A DNA stretch of 64,000 nt from positions 452,001 through 516,000 of the forward strand of contig CAJNDS010002723.1 in assembly GCA_905221605.1 (NCBI GenBank), written 5' to 3'. The notes below the pieces were generated by a model, which was not told the origin of the DNA, did not search any database, and was given only the letters and a program-made list of their open reading frames with translations. The translations under genes were made by a program, and so were the position numbers. Shown piece by piece: positions 1-11,455 of this stretch. Positions within the stretch are counted from its first letter, which is position 1; each line of letters opens with the position of its first letter. Source of the stretch: Symbiodinium natans (lineage: Eukaryota; Sar; Dinophyceae; Suessiales; Symbiodiniaceae).

Positions 1-2773
1 GCCAGGCTATTGTCCACCTCAAGGCCTCTTGTCCGCTTTGTACATTGTAGAGCCTTGCCCATGCGAGTCATGACAGGAGCAGGTGGCAGAAACCTACAAG
101 GACGGTTGGAAGTTCAGGGCTCAGCCTTCGGCGCATGTGCCATCTTGGCCTTCATGATGACCGGCTCAATGCTCGCGCCATGCGGGCGATGGGCAACATG
201 AACATGCAACCTCGTGAGGTCCATGATGACGGGGGAGATTGTCAAGAACAAGGCGCATTCAGAACTTCACGGTATGCGTGGCAATGCGTGGTCACGTTCC
301 GCACGTGCCAGTGCTTCTGTTGGCCAGGGCCGCGAGTCGGGCATGATGTACATGTGAGAGCCGGGTCTTTACGCAAGGCATGCTGAAGGCAGTCTGGCCA
401 TTGGAGTGCGACGTGGTGCACTTGTTCGACCAACAGTTCGCCTTGTAGAAAAGAGCACTAGCAGCGATAGCAAATGTTGCAGTTTACGGAAGTATGTTAA
501 GCCATCTCATGAGCTACCAGTGCGCGGGTCTCGCTAGTCGCGAGAGAGGGTGCACAGCACAACTGAGATTCCTGAGAGCTCTTTTTGTAAAACTAGACGC
601 AAGTGCGGCTAGCCCCACCTGTCGGTTTGCCAGACAAAAAGTTCTTGCCGAACCGATTGGCTGCCAAGCTTCGCAACGCCGGCTTCGATGCTGGCCAACT
701 TTAAGAGCTGCAGCTGCAGGAACGTTCGCTCTCCATCCGCGACAGTATCTTTTCGACAATCAGGCCAGAAGCCAATGGCTTTTTTCCGGAGAGGGTTCTC
801 GGTGGACGTCTCGCCGTGAGTGGAAATTAAGCAGCAGACAGTCTTGAAAGGAGTGACACGCATCGACTATCGGAGCCTTCTTCGTCTACCCATGGCATCT
901 CGCAGGCGGCATGAGAGTGTAAGGTTAGGGTATATCAGGGTAACGGCAGTGGGAAAGTGCGGGGAGTGTGAGAGTGCTGGTCAGATAATGACAGCAGGAG
1001 TCGGTGAGGAGCGCATGGCAATATGCTTCATGCTCGGTCTGGCATTCCTTGCACGTGTCAGCGGTCTCATGATGCAATGCTGAATGCAACGAGGCCGCAA
1101 CCTTCAAGAAACGACATCTTCTTGGGATCGAGGCATGCGCTGTTCATCACTAGCTGGCAGAGGTGGATGGGTGAGAATCACTCAACTTTTCTGACGTCAC
1201 ATGGTGGCTGATCTCATGTTGCATGTCAGTGTTTGTGTCTCGACGCAGCATTCCGCGAAGAGTTTGCCGAAGCTTTACCTCACGCCAAGTGGAGAGATGC
1301 AACCTTGATATTGACCATGGAAGGATGATGAGACGGAGGAGATCACAATGAGGCAACTTCTGCAAGCCCTCAGGAAGATCGGGGAACAATCACATGTGTC
1401 TGGCCAAGTGCAAGTTATTCAGCCGCAGATGAGAAAGGAGCATCGACCCCAACATCTCGTTCAGAGAAGTCGAATGGGTGTTGAACAAGGCGAGCTGCCT
1501 TTTTTTCGGCTGCCATGCCTCTGTGGGCTAGCAGTTTGGCAGAGGTTGAAGAATTCTACTGACCCCCGACAATGACCATACACACCACGTTTTCCCAATT
1601 CTACACGGACCTAAGGATAGGGTCAGGTACACTAAAGCTGCTACTGGTAGACGAGGTCACCCCGCCCATATTGGCTTGATATGGTCTCGTCATGCGTTAA
1701 CCTGGAGCCTAGAGTACTCCCGCCTGAGCTCGGGGAAGGCCGAGAGACTTTAAAGCTTAACATTTTTAGGCCTTGCGCGGCTGAAAGCTTACTCGCCCTT
1801 TCACTCGCACCTGGGAACTGGCTAAGCGCCGAACATAGCTGTTAGCGCAAATTCAGACTACAGAGGCAATGTTTCGGGCTGGAAGTGTTTGGGGTAGGCG
1901 CGTGCTGGGGTAAGAATGTCTTGGGCTTGTGGCCTGCAGTCTTTCAGGCTTGCTGTGTTTTGATTGTTTTGCACAGCAGTGGTGTTTGGGCTTTCGGTGT
2001 TTAGGCCGGGCACTGTTTTGGGGTAGTCGCGCTTTGGGCTTGCGGTGGCTCCATTCATCTCGATTCACCTGAAGCAAAAAGAAAGTGAAAGAAATGAGAA
2101 GAAAGTGTGTATTCGGTCCTGGGACAATGGCTGGGAGGGGATACTGGGAGCCGAAATTTGATCACGTCTCGGGAGGAAAGGAGAAAACTGTGATCGACTA
2201 AAAATAAGAACATGAACGGAGGGCGAGGTTCGGAGCCACGGCCGGAAGGGAGGGAGCACAAATTTGAGTAGTGCCAGGCAAGAAATGAAAATGTGGTGAG
2301 CAGTTTGTAAAAGTTTGCGCCAAGTTGCGAATAAACTACGAGTAGCTTGTGAACAATTGCGAAGCTTGGTAGTCTTCCCATGCTTTGGTTCACATGTTTT
2401 CCTGATCATGTTATTTGTTCTTGGTTGTGGTCTCCCAATATGGTCAGTTCTCTAAGTTGCGGTCCGTTCGTGGGTGCCGTAAATAATAGGGGCCGTAAAC
2501 AAGCAACCCCCAAAATGCCAGAAGGACACCATATTTTTTCAGAAGTGACCATATGTGCAGGCAGGGACCTCCAGAAGGTCCAAAAGCAAGGTCCCTGAGC
2601 AAGAACAGTTTCAAGTGTTTAGCCCTCCAGGGATGTTACATCCTCCCCAGAACACAAACCCAGCCGAATAACCGCGAACGCGCGCGCCTCCTGAAACAGC
2701 CATCGTTCTGAACGCGCGCGTGCGTCGTTGGCAGCTGATGCTGGCTGACACGCCTGGCAGCATGTTAGGACAT
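1..2773. other. No assignable gene
   Basis: Several open frames exist on both strands, and opposite-strand frames at 494-863 are open together, so length alone does not decide. The frame at 1348-1575 (+) starts MRQLLQALRKIGEQ and is the most protein-like, but it matches nothing I know. 1858-2045 is a G/T-rich stretch of degenerate words such as TTTGGGCTT and GGGGTAG, open on the minus strand by composition. I see no RNA gene or mobile element here. Confidence 0.5.
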
Positions 2774-2815
2774 CCCTAAACCCTAAACCCTGAACCCTAA
2801 GCCCTAAACCCTAAA
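2774..2815. repeat. Interstitial telomere-like CCCTAAA repeat
   Basis: Six imperfect copies of CCCTAAA follow each other, with variants CCCTGAA and CCCTAAG. TTTAGGG is the telomere unit reported for dinoflagellates and plants. It ends 25 bases before the ATG of the next candidate gene. Confidence 0.85.
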
Positions 2816-2840
2816 GCAGGAGAACTGCGCCAATGACACC

Positions 2841-3602
2841 ATGGTGAACTTCGACGATATATGGGAGATCCTTGAGGACCAATGCGGGTGTGCAGTCAGT
2901 CGGACATGCCTGACTCGACTCTTGAGGGCCCGTCGCTGGCTGACTTTGATGCCCTCGAGCACGCGTTCCACTATGTCTGTACTGCCGAGGGTCACATGGA
3001 CATGGAGAAGGCCGAGGGGCAGTGCACCTTTTGAGAAAGTGAGGATGGTGGGGTTCCCCGCTGTGCAGGTCCGCGACGCCCTCATTCTGTCTGGAGAACC
3101 TGGGGTAACAGAGCAGATCCTGGCTTCGGCCACTCGGAGGACTGAAGCTCCGCACTTGGGGGGCGAAGTTCTAGGAGAGAGAGTTGATCTAAATCTTGGG
3201 GTAAGACTTGCTCTTTTAGTGAGGCTGGGGACTCGCAAGTGCCTTTTGAAACAGGATGCTTGAAGAGCAGCAGAATACGCAAAAGCAGGCAGCTCAGGTG
3301 CCGAGTTCTGCGGAGCTCAGGAACAGCAAGCCGCGGTAGGTACGGTACATTCGTAGGCCAGACTTTCCAGATTCATCCGCACGGCTCGGAGGGGCCAGCA
3401 GCTGCCACTGAGGCGAAAGCGGGGTCCGATCGAGTTCCGTGACTTCAGGACTTGGCTTGAAGTGCTTCCGTCCCAGGCCACTGAGAGGCACTGAGAGAGG
3501 CCGTGTTGCAGGAAGCTCTTTGCTATGGGGACAGAACCAGAAGGAGGCAGCGGGAGCCCAGAAGAGCGGATGGAACGCTTGATTGGGAGAGGAGAGTCTT
3601 GA
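2841..3602 (+). CDS. Candidate multi-exon gene, EF-hand-like, product unknown
   Basis: I do not recognise this gene. Several adjacent, protein-like segments in different + frames suggest short exons: MVNFDDIWEILEDQCG at 2841-2888; a frame reading MPDSTLEGPSLADFDALEHAF to a stop at 3035; VRDALILSGEPGVTEQ near 3070-3120; MLEEQQNTQKQAAQVP from 3255 followed by a GTAGGT donor-like site at 3336; GPIEFRDFRTWLEVL near 3423-3470; and MGTEPEGGSGSPEERM ending at 3602. The GPIEFRDF piece resembles the GELDFREF half-loops of the EF-hand cassettes at 33-42 kb, so this may be a distant relative. Exon borders are not established; the opposite strand is also open in part of the region. Confidence 0.35.
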
Positions 3603-3718
3603 AGAGAGCATCACCCTGACTCACCTCACCCCCGCCGCCTCCTGCTCACTCCACTCGTCCATTCATGGGAGTAAGGGCTACGCACTCGCTTTGCATAAGC
3701 TTTAAGCTTCTTGGCTCA

Positions 3719-3838
3719 TATGTATAATATATACATATACGCTAATTTCTGTTTTAATATATATATATATATGTACATACCGATAGACCATATATATATA
3801 TATATATGTGAGAGGGACCTTTTGGGTCCATTTCACGT
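3719..3838. repeat. TA microsatellites with GGGACC hairpin, left edge of repeat block
   Basis: Two (TA)n tracts at about 3755-3771 and 3790-3808 are followed by a small hairpin, GGACC-TTTTG-GGTCC, and then ATTTCACG. The sequence at 3797-3838 is an imperfect reverse complement of 17040-17080 and of 11320-11355. It is therefore an inverted terminal partner of those two copies. Confidence 0.7.
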
Positions 3839-4550
3839 ATATCACTTGTATGAGGAATTTAATTCATTTACCTATTAATTTCTTTAATTTCTTTAATTTC
3901 TGGGGCTCTCTTAGGGAAATAAATGAAATTAAAGAAATTAATTAATTTCATTAATTTCTTTAATTTCTGGGCCTCTCTGTGCTAAATTAAAGAAATTAAT
4001 GAAATTAATTAATTTCTTTAATTTCATTAATTTCTTTAATTTATTTTAATTAGTCCCGTGAGCCGGGGGGGCTCCCCCAATTAATTTCTTTAATTTCTTT
4101 AATTTCTGGGCCTCTCTGTGAGAAATTCAAGAAATTAAAGAAATTAATTCAGGTAGCCCTTCGGGCTTGCGAGACTAATTAAAAGAAATTAAAGATATTA
4201 ATGAAATTAAAGAAATTCATGAAATTAATTAATTTCTTTAATTTCTTTAATTTCTGGGCCTCTCTGTGAGAAATTAAAGAAATTAAAGAAATTAATTAAT
4301 TTCATTAATTTCTTTAATTTCTGGGCCTCTCTGTGAGAAATTAAAGAAATTAAAGAAATTAATTAATTTCTTTAATTTCATTAATTTCATTAATTTCTTT
4401 ATTTTATTTAAATTAGTCCCGTGAGCCGGGGGGGCTCCCCCAATTAATTTCTTTAATTTTTTTAATTTCTTTAGTTTATGGGCCTCTCTGTGCGAAATTA
4501 AAGAAATTAAAGAAATAAATTCCGGTAGCCCTTCGGGCTTGCGAGACTAG
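3839..4550. repeat. AT-rich long-hairpin array, first block
   Basis: The arms are runs of AATTTCTTT / AAAGAAATT separated by constant short GC-rich inserts. The insert GGGCCTCTCTGTGAG forms the loop of near-perfect palindromes with arms of 25-30 bases, for example around 4107, 4253, 4321 and 4479. Two other inserts recur: a CCCGTGAGCCGGG-GGGGCTCCCCC double hairpin (about 4050 and 4415) and GGTAGCCCTTCGGGCTTGCGAGAC with an AGCCC-TTC-GGGCT stem (about 4150 and 4525). No coding sequence is supported. Confidence 0.85.
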
Positions 4551-4965
4551 CCCCGAATTCGCTGTTTCCAAAACCATCGCAAGGAGCTTCCGTGGCTGGT
4601 TCCAAAACCATCGCAAATACCATGGTCCCCGAATTCGCTGGTTCCAAACCATGGCAAATACCATGGTCCCCGAATTCGCTGTTTCCAAAAGAATCGCAAA
4701 TACCATGGTCCCCGAATTCGCTGTTTCCAAAACCATCGCAAATACCATGGTCCCCGAATTCGCTGGTTCCAAAAGCATCGCAAATACCATGGTCCCCGAA
4801 TTCGCTGCTTCCAAAAGCATCGCAAATGCCATGGTCCCCGAATTCGCTGGCTCCAAAAGCATCGCAAATACCATGGTCCCCGAATTCGCTGGTTCCAAAC
4901 CATGGCAAATACCATGGTCCCCGAATTCGCTGGTTCCAAAACCATCGCAAATACCATGGTTAATG
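4551..4965. repeat. 42-bp minisatellite
   Basis: The word CCCCGAATTC recurs at 4551, 4627, 4668, 4710, 4752, 4794, 4836, 4878 and 4919, so the unit is 42 bp with two 41-bp copies. The first interval is degenerate. Each unit carries CCATGG and GAATTC. Because 42 is a multiple of three and the unit lacks stops, several frames on both strands are open and encode 14-residue repeats (for example MVPEFAGSKSIANT). I treat this as a satellite, because no single frame is favoured. Confidence 0.85.
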
Positions 4966-5265
4966 ATTTCGCAAAATCACATGGTGCTCCAACGCCGAGC
5001 GTGCGAAAACATCGCAAATTTCATTGTTATTTAATTCCCGGCGTGCGAAACTCACTTCGGTCAGATTTCACTGTGCTTCTCTGCTCTTTGAAGCTCCAAG
5101 GTCTTCTTGCCAACCTCGCTCTTCTGTCCTTTTTTCTTTGAAAGGCGCTCTGGAGTGTGAGCTTGGACTTCAGAGCGACTGCCGATGATGCTCATGGCTG
5201 ACGGCTCTCGCGTTAGATGTTTTTGTCTTTTCTTTCATAGCATCGCGTTGACAGGACGTGCGCAG
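4966..5265. other. No feature seen
   Basis: This is transition sequence after the minisatellite. Short frames are open, but none has protein-like or conserved content. Confidence 0.4.
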
Positions 5266-5560
5266 CCGAGTCGGGTGCATGCAAGTGAAGTTCATACAGT
5301 TCAAGTCCGTTTACTTCAGATCTAATGAATGCCAATGAAGTGTATAGAGTTGACCACAAGTGCATGGCATTCAACTCAACACACTTGAGTGCCATGCAGT
5401 TCGAGTGCATACACGTCCAGTATACAAGTGCAGTATACAAGTGAGTATGCAACCATATAAGTGCATACACTTAAGTGCATACACTTGTCCAAGTGCATAC
5501 AGTTCGAGCGCACAGAGTCAAGTGCATAGACTCAACGCACCGCAAATCGATGCTTTCGGG
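5266..5560. repeat. Degenerate AAGTGCATACA repeat
   Basis: Variants of AAGTGCATACA(C/G)TT(C/G)AAGT recur every 10-25 bases from about 5275 to 5530. Spacing is irregular, so this is a decayed short tandem repeat and not a clean satellite. Open frames on both strands follow from its composition. Confidence 0.7.
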
Positions 5561-5572
5561 CCAATCGTCTTC

Positions 5573-5985
5573 TAGTTTAAATTAGTCCCGTGAGCCGGGC
5601 GGGCTCCCCCAATTAATTTCTTTAATTTCTTTAATTTCTGGGTCTCTCTGTGAGAAATTAAAGAAATTAAAGAAATAAAAAAGAAATTAAAGAAATTAAT
5701 TCAGGCAGCCGTTCGGGCTTGCGAGACTAATTAAACGAAATTACAGAAAGTAAAGAAATTCAAGAAATTGAGGGAGTTAAAGAAATTAAAGGTTTTCAGA
5801 AATTCAAACAATAAAGAAATCAAAGAAATTAATGAAATTCATGAAACTAATTCCGGCAGCTGTTCGGGCTTGCGAGATTAATGAAAACAAATTAAAGAAA
5901 TTCACAATTCATTAATTTCCGTAACTTCTTCCTGTCTGTGAGAAAAACAAGAAATGCAAGAAGTTAATTCCGGTAGTCGTTCGGG
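5573..5985. repeat. AT-rich long-hairpin array, second block
   Basis: The same modules as at 3839-4550 return. The CCCGTGAGCCGGG insert is at about 5586, the GGTCTCTCTGTGAG loop at about 5640, and the CAGCCGTTCGGGCTTGCGAGA insert at about 5705. Diverged copies of the last insert follow at about 5855 and 5970. The arms decay towards the right end. Confidence 0.8.
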
Positions 5986-5989
5986 CTTA

Positions 5990-8900
5990 CCAAAAGCAAA
6001 GGAGAATCACGTCCCATTGAAAGATAGACGAGTTGTGTCTTTGTACGTTGCGAGGTGGGGGAGCTCTTTCACAAGAGGTAGGTAGAGGACTTTCTCATGT
6101 CCGGCAAAGAGATAGAGACGATCTTTCATGACCCGCTACGAGATAGAGGAGCCTCTTTCATGTAAAGGGTAGGAAACGGTAGAGCTGCGAGCTCGTCTAC
6201 CCATTGACGGGAAATGAGCAAGACAGGACATTAGAGTGCTCTTGTAGCTTGTATGAGTGAATTCTTGTCATTGAAAAAGGGGAGCTCTTTCGCAAGCGGT
6301 AAAGTAGAGAACTCTCTCATTTGCTGGAAAGTCTTTCATGACCTATTGCGAGATAAAGAAGCTCTGCCACGTAGAAGGTAGCAAACGGTAGAGCTGAGAC
6401 GCTGAGAGCTCCTTTACCTAGGGACCTAGTGACGGGGAACCAAAAGGATAGGATATGAGAGAGCTCTCCTGAAGGAGTTCTTCAATCTCTGATTAGGAGA
6501 TGAATGAGCTCCTGTCTCTTCTCATACGTAATGACAGACAGGAAATGAACGATGCCCTCTACAAGAGTGGGAGAGAGGGAAGCCCTCTCTGACCTATTAG
6601 GAGATAGAAGAGCTTGCTCATTGCAAAATATCAAGAGGAGGAGCTCTTGCAGAAGTCATGACCTGTTAGGAACAAGAGGAGATAGAAGAGCTTGCTCATT
6701 GCAAAAGGGGAAGCGGAGGAGCTCTTGCAGAAGAGGCAAGGAGCTCCTTCACTTGCTACAAAGACACAGAGGAGCTTTCAGACGACGTATATTCAGAGAT
6801 AGCGAAACTCGATCACGTAGAGATAGAGACTCTTTTAATAGAGACTAATGAGTTATGTCATGTCTCATTTATCGGACAGAGAATGGCCCAGGGCGACCTT
6901 CAAAACTCTTCATTGATAGAGAAGCTATTTCGGAAAACAAACATGGTGGAGAACTCTCTCATTCCTGCAATGTGATACAGGAGGTCTCTCATGACCTCTT
7001 GTGAGATAGAGACCGGTTGCATCAGGGAAGTTTTCCCTGGAAACCCTTTGCTATTCCCTTACTTTGGTGCTGAAACCATCACGTTCTTGTTCCTTAAAGC
7101 CCCAGTAAACCCTTGGAGAAAGAGGTGTTTTCAAGATGTGGTGGGGTATCTCATGTAGGAATGTACAATGGTTAGACACTAGCGCTCTTGCTTTCAAGAA
7201 GCAGTCTTGCAAGTAATGGCTCTGGGTTATGTCACGGGTTTGTTACGGTAATAGGCAGACTACACAAATACACCCTCCATTAAATTCCCGTAGCCCTATA
7301 AACCCTACACCCTGCACGCGAATCCTGAGCCCCCGGAAACTCCTATGCCCCCTACGATGAGATATAGTTCATGGGAGAGCTCTTATACCGTTTATGAATG
7401 CATTCTTCTATCTTTGAGATGAAAGAGCTCCTCTATCTTCTCATAGGAAATGAAAGAGATCCTGCATATGAAAAGAAAAGACCCTTCGAGAAAAGTTAAA
7501 GAATGGTAACGAATCCATGTCATCAATCTTTTCATGCGTAATGAGAGCGCTCCACACTCTTAATGGGACATGAAAGAGCTCCTCCATTTCTTTGAAATCA
7601 AAACCTTGCTTTCTCCCTGAGTGACAAAGATCTCTTGGAAATGAGAGATCTCTGCTACCACTTTCGAAAAAATGAGATCCTATATCTCGGAGTCGGAAAG
7701 ATAAAGATGTGAAAAGGAGCCCTCCCAAACCTACGAGGCGCCAGAGCACCCGCCCGCAGCTTTTCAAGCAGGAGAAAGGCTCTTTCGTAAGGGGCGGAGG
7801 AGCTCTGTCATTCCCTCAACCAGAGGGAGGGGAGCCCTCTCATGACCTATTCAAGAGAGAGGAGATAGCAGAGCTTGCTCATTGCTCTTTAGGATGCGGA
7901 GGAGCTTTTGCACAAGAGGCAAGGAGCTCTTCTACTTCTACAAACGCATAGAAGAGCGTTTAGATGACCTGTTACGAAATAGAATAAATGCTGTCTCACG
8001 TAAGCGAGAGAGACTGATGAGTTATGCGACGCTCCATTTCAGGGATAGGCCTTCGAAACCTTCAATTAGGGTTGATCTCTCGCAAAAAGGTAAAAGAGCT
8101 ATGTCATTTCCTACGAAGCGATAAGCAGCCTAGAGACAATCGGCTTCTCTCATGTTTGCTTCATGGATAGAGAAGCTTTTCTCAACCAAAACCAAAGAGA
8201 CGGATCATGTCCCATTGAAAGATAGACGAGTTCTGTCTTTGTACGTTACGAGGTGGGGGAGCTCTTTCACAAGAGGTAGGTAGAGGACTCTCTCATGTCC
8301 GGCAAAGAGATAGAGACGATCTTTCATGACCCGCTACGAGATAGAGAGCCTCTTTCATGTAAAGGGTAAGATATAGAAGAGCTGTGAGCTCCTTTACCTA
8401 TCGACGGGAACTCTTATAGCTTTCATGAATGAGTTCTTGCCAGTGAACAAAGGGAGCTCTTTCACAAAGGGTAGATAGAGACCTCTCTCATTTCCTGTAA
8501 AAGAAAGAGGAGGTCTCTCACGACCTGATTTTTGCGAGATAGAGAAGCTATGTCATATAAAGATAAGAAATGGTAGAGCTGAGGACTCCTCTGCCTAGTG
8601 ACGGGAAATCAGTTAGATAGGACATGAGACAACTCTCATACATTTCTTATGAATGAGTTCTTCAATCTCTGAATAGAAAATGAATGAGCTCCTGTGTCTT
8701 CGCATACGAAATGACAGTGTGGAAATGAGCTGTCTCATGACCTGTTAGGAAACAGAGGAGATAAAGAGCTTGCTCATTGCAAAAGAGGAAGCGGAGGGCT
8801 CTTGCAGAAGAGGCAAGGAGCTCCTTCACTTGCTGCAAAGATACAGAGGAGCTTTCAGATGACCTATTCAGAGATAGCGAAACTCGATCACGTAAACGAT

Positions 8901-11130
8901 AGAGATTGAAAAGTTATGTCATGCCCCATTTCAGGGATAGAGAATGGCCTTCCAGACTTTCATTTCGAATAAAGGAAAGATCTGTCACAGAAAGGTAGAA
9001 GAGCTATTCATTTCTTATTATATCACGGGTAGACAAGCTTTTTCTCAAATACAAACAAAAAACCTGGCTCATGCACCATTGAAAGATAGACGAGTTCTGT
9101 CACTCTCGATCACAAGGTGGAGGAGCTCTTTCACACGAGGTAGGTAGAGCACTCTCTCTTTTCTTGCAAAGAGATAGAGAAGATCTGTCATGACTCCATG
9201 AACCGTTACGAGATAGAGAAGCCTCTTTCATGTAAAGGATAGGTCATGGTAGAGCTGAGAGCTCCTCTGCCTAGTGATGGCAAACGAGAAATAGGAACCA
9301 AAGGAGATAGAAGAGGTTGCTCATTGCAAAATAGGAAGCGGAGGAGCTATTGCAGAAGAGGCAAGCAGCTCCTTCACTTGCTGCGCAGACACAAAGGAGC
9401 TTTCAGATGACCTGTTCAGAGATAGCGAAACTCTCTCACGTAAACGATAGACTGATGAGTTGTGTCCCCATTCAAGGGATAGAGAATGGCCTTCCAAACT
9501 TTCATTTCGGGTAAAGAAGAGATCTGTCGCAAAAAGGTAGAAGAGCTATGTCATTTCTTATGCATCGATAAACGGCTACTCGCATGATTTCTTCATCGAT
9601 AGAGAAGCAGCTATTTCTGAATAGAAATTCACAATGGAGCTGTCTCATGTCCCAGTGAAAGATAGACGAGTTGTGGCATTTGATTTTGAGGTGAAGGAGC
9701 TCTTTCACAAGAGGTAGGTAGAGGACTCTCTAATGTTCTGCAAAGAGATAGAGGCAATCTTTCTTGACCCGCTACGAGATAGAGGAGCCTCTTCCATGTA
9801 AAGGGTAGGATGTGGTAGAGCTGTGAGCTCCTCTACCTATCGACGGGAAATTAACAAGAAAGTACATTCGAGAGCTCTTACAGCTTCTATGAATGAGTTC
9901 TTGTGATTGAACAAAGGGAGCTCTTTCACAAAAGGCAGATAGAGACCTCTCTCATTTCCTGCAAAAGAAAGAGGAGGTCTCTCATGACCTATTGCGAGAT
10001 AGAGAAGCTATGTCATATAAAAGATACGAAATGGTAGAGCTGAGCGCTGGTGACGGCAAATGAACTAGGTAGGACATGAGAGAGCTCTTATACATTGTAT
10101 GAGAGATTTCTTATATCTATATCTCTTGTGAACGAGTTCTTCAATCTCTGACTAGGAGATGAATGAGCTCCTGTATCTTCTCATACGAAATGACAGAAGG
10201 GATATAAATGATGTCCTCTAGCTGTTAACGCAACATGAAAAAACCTCCTCTATCCCCTAAAAGAGAAGGAGAGAGGGAAGCCCGCTCATGACCTATTAGG
10301 AACCAGAGGAGATAAAAGAGCTTGCTCATTGCAAAATAGGAAGCGGAGGGCTCTTGCAGAAGAGGCAAGGAGCTCCTTCACTTGCTGCAAAGATACAGAG
10401 GAGCTTTCAGATGACCTATTCAGAGATAGCGAAACTCTATCACGTAAACGATAGCGAGTGATGCGTTATGTCATGCCCCATTTGATGGACAGAGAATGGC
10501 CCAGAGTGGCCTTCAAAACTCTTCATTGATAGAGAAGCTGCGAAGCTATTTCTGAAAATCGACATAGAAGAGAACTCTCTCATTTCCTGCAGCGTGAAAA
10601 AGGAGGTCTCTCATGACCTATTGCGAGATAGAGAAATTTCACGTAAGAGTTAGGCAATGGTAGAGCTGGGCACGCCTCTGCCTCTTGACGAGAAATGAGC
10701 TCGTGTATACTTCATGAATGCGTTCTTCTATCTCTCAGATGAAAGAGCTCCTCGATCCTTCTTATAGGGCATGAAAGAAATCCTGTGTTCGAACTGAAAA
10801 GACCCTTTGATAAGCAAAAGACAAAGGGAAACGAATCGATGCCTTCTATCTTTTAGTGCAGAGCTTCTCACTTCTAATGCGACATGATAGAGCTCCTCTA
10901 TTTTCTTGGAAATGAAACAGCTTGCGTTCTCTCCTGAGTGAAAGATGTCTCTGTCGTGGAAATGAGATCTCCTCTATGTTTCTAAGAAATGAGATAGCTC
11001 ACCTCTACCTCGTAATCGGAAATGAGAGAGCCCTTCGCCCCTCTTCAGGCTATGAAACAACTTGTCTATCTCTTACTTCAAAGTGTGCTAGAGCTACATG
11101 GCTGCACTTGCTGGCGCCGGTGCACACACA
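5990..11130. repeat. GAGCTC-rich degenerate repeat domain, copy 1
   Basis: This domain is built from related words such as GATAGAGGAGC, GAGCTCTTTCACAAGAGGTAG and TCTCATGACCTATTGCGAGATAG, recurring every 40-70 bases with changing order. A longer module beginning CCCATTGAAAGATAGACGAGTT recurs at about 6014, 8211, 9081 and 9650, giving a higher-order pattern. Stops occur in all frames, and the few open stretches of 60-110 codons (for example 7882-8124) contain only translated repeat words. No gene is supported. Confidence 0.8.
7021..7345. repeat. Diverged copy of the 12.3/13.0-kb unit
   Basis: The stretch shares long similarity with 12943-13360: TCAGGGAAGTTTTCCCT, CTATTCCCTTACTTT, GTGCTGAAACCATC, CTAGCGCTCT, TCAAGAAGC, GCAGACTA, and then CCCTAAAC-like words. 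It shows that the TTTAGGG-bearing unit also lies within the GAGCTC domain. Confidence 0.75.
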
Positions 11131-11137
11131 GACCAAA

Positions 11138-11296
11138 CCTTCACTATTACTGTTACTACTACTAATACTATTTCTAGTATTATTACTATTCCTATTCCTA
11201 TTACTATTACTAGTACTATTATTATTCCTATTACAATTACGGTCAGTATTATTATACTCATAATAATATTAAAATTATTATTATTATTGCACTACT
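11138..11296. repeat. ACT/ATT trinucleotide-rich tract, copy 1
   Basis: The tract is made of TACTATTAC, CCTATTACT and ATTATTATT words. Overlapping frames (Leu/Ile/Thr runs) are open only because the trinucleotides contain no stop in those frames. Confidence 0.8.
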
Positions 11297-11313
11297 ACTG
11301 AAAGAAGAACCAG

Positions 11314-11355
11314 CCGTGAAATAGACCCTAAAGGTCTCGGCCACATATATATATA
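11314..11355. repeat. GACC-hairpin / TA element, internal copy
   Basis: GTGAAATAGACCCTAAAGGTC followed by a (TA)n tract is the same element as at 17040-17080 and the inverse of 3797-3838. It directly abuts the gap. Confidence 0.75.
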
Positions 11356-11455
11356 NNNNNNNNNNNNNNNNNNNNNNNNNNNNNNNNNNNNNNNNNNNNN
11401 NNNNNNNNNNNNNNNNNNNNNNNNNNNNNNNNNNNNNNNNNNNNNNNNNNNNNNN
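11356..11455. other. Assembly gap of 100 N
   Basis: Exactly 100 N bases are present, which is normally a placeholder of unknown true length. The gap lies between a TA tract and the third hairpin array, both of which are hard to assemble. Confidence 0.98.

Larger units (their letters stand above)
7757..11355. repeat. 3.6-kb segmental duplication, first copy
   Basis: The sequence from AGCTTTTCAAGCAGGAG to the TA tract beside the gap is repeated at 13487-17080 with a steady offset of 5729-5730 bases. Differences are scattered single bases and one missing trinucleotide, so identity looks near 99 percent by eye. The right end runs into the assembly gap. Confidence 0.9.

Noticed and set aside
4551-4965. 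CRISPR array
   Set aside because: Units are contiguous 42-mers with no unique spacers, in eukaryotic sequence.
7882-8124. 80-codon frame duplicated at 13612-13854
   Set aside because: Identity between the copies reflects the DNA duplication. The frame consists of GAGCTC-family repeat words.
10922-11301. Frames ending in Leu/Ile/Thr runs, also at 16652-17028
   Set aside because: They come from the trinucleotide tract and the GAGCTC repeat; both copies of the duplication show the same artefact.
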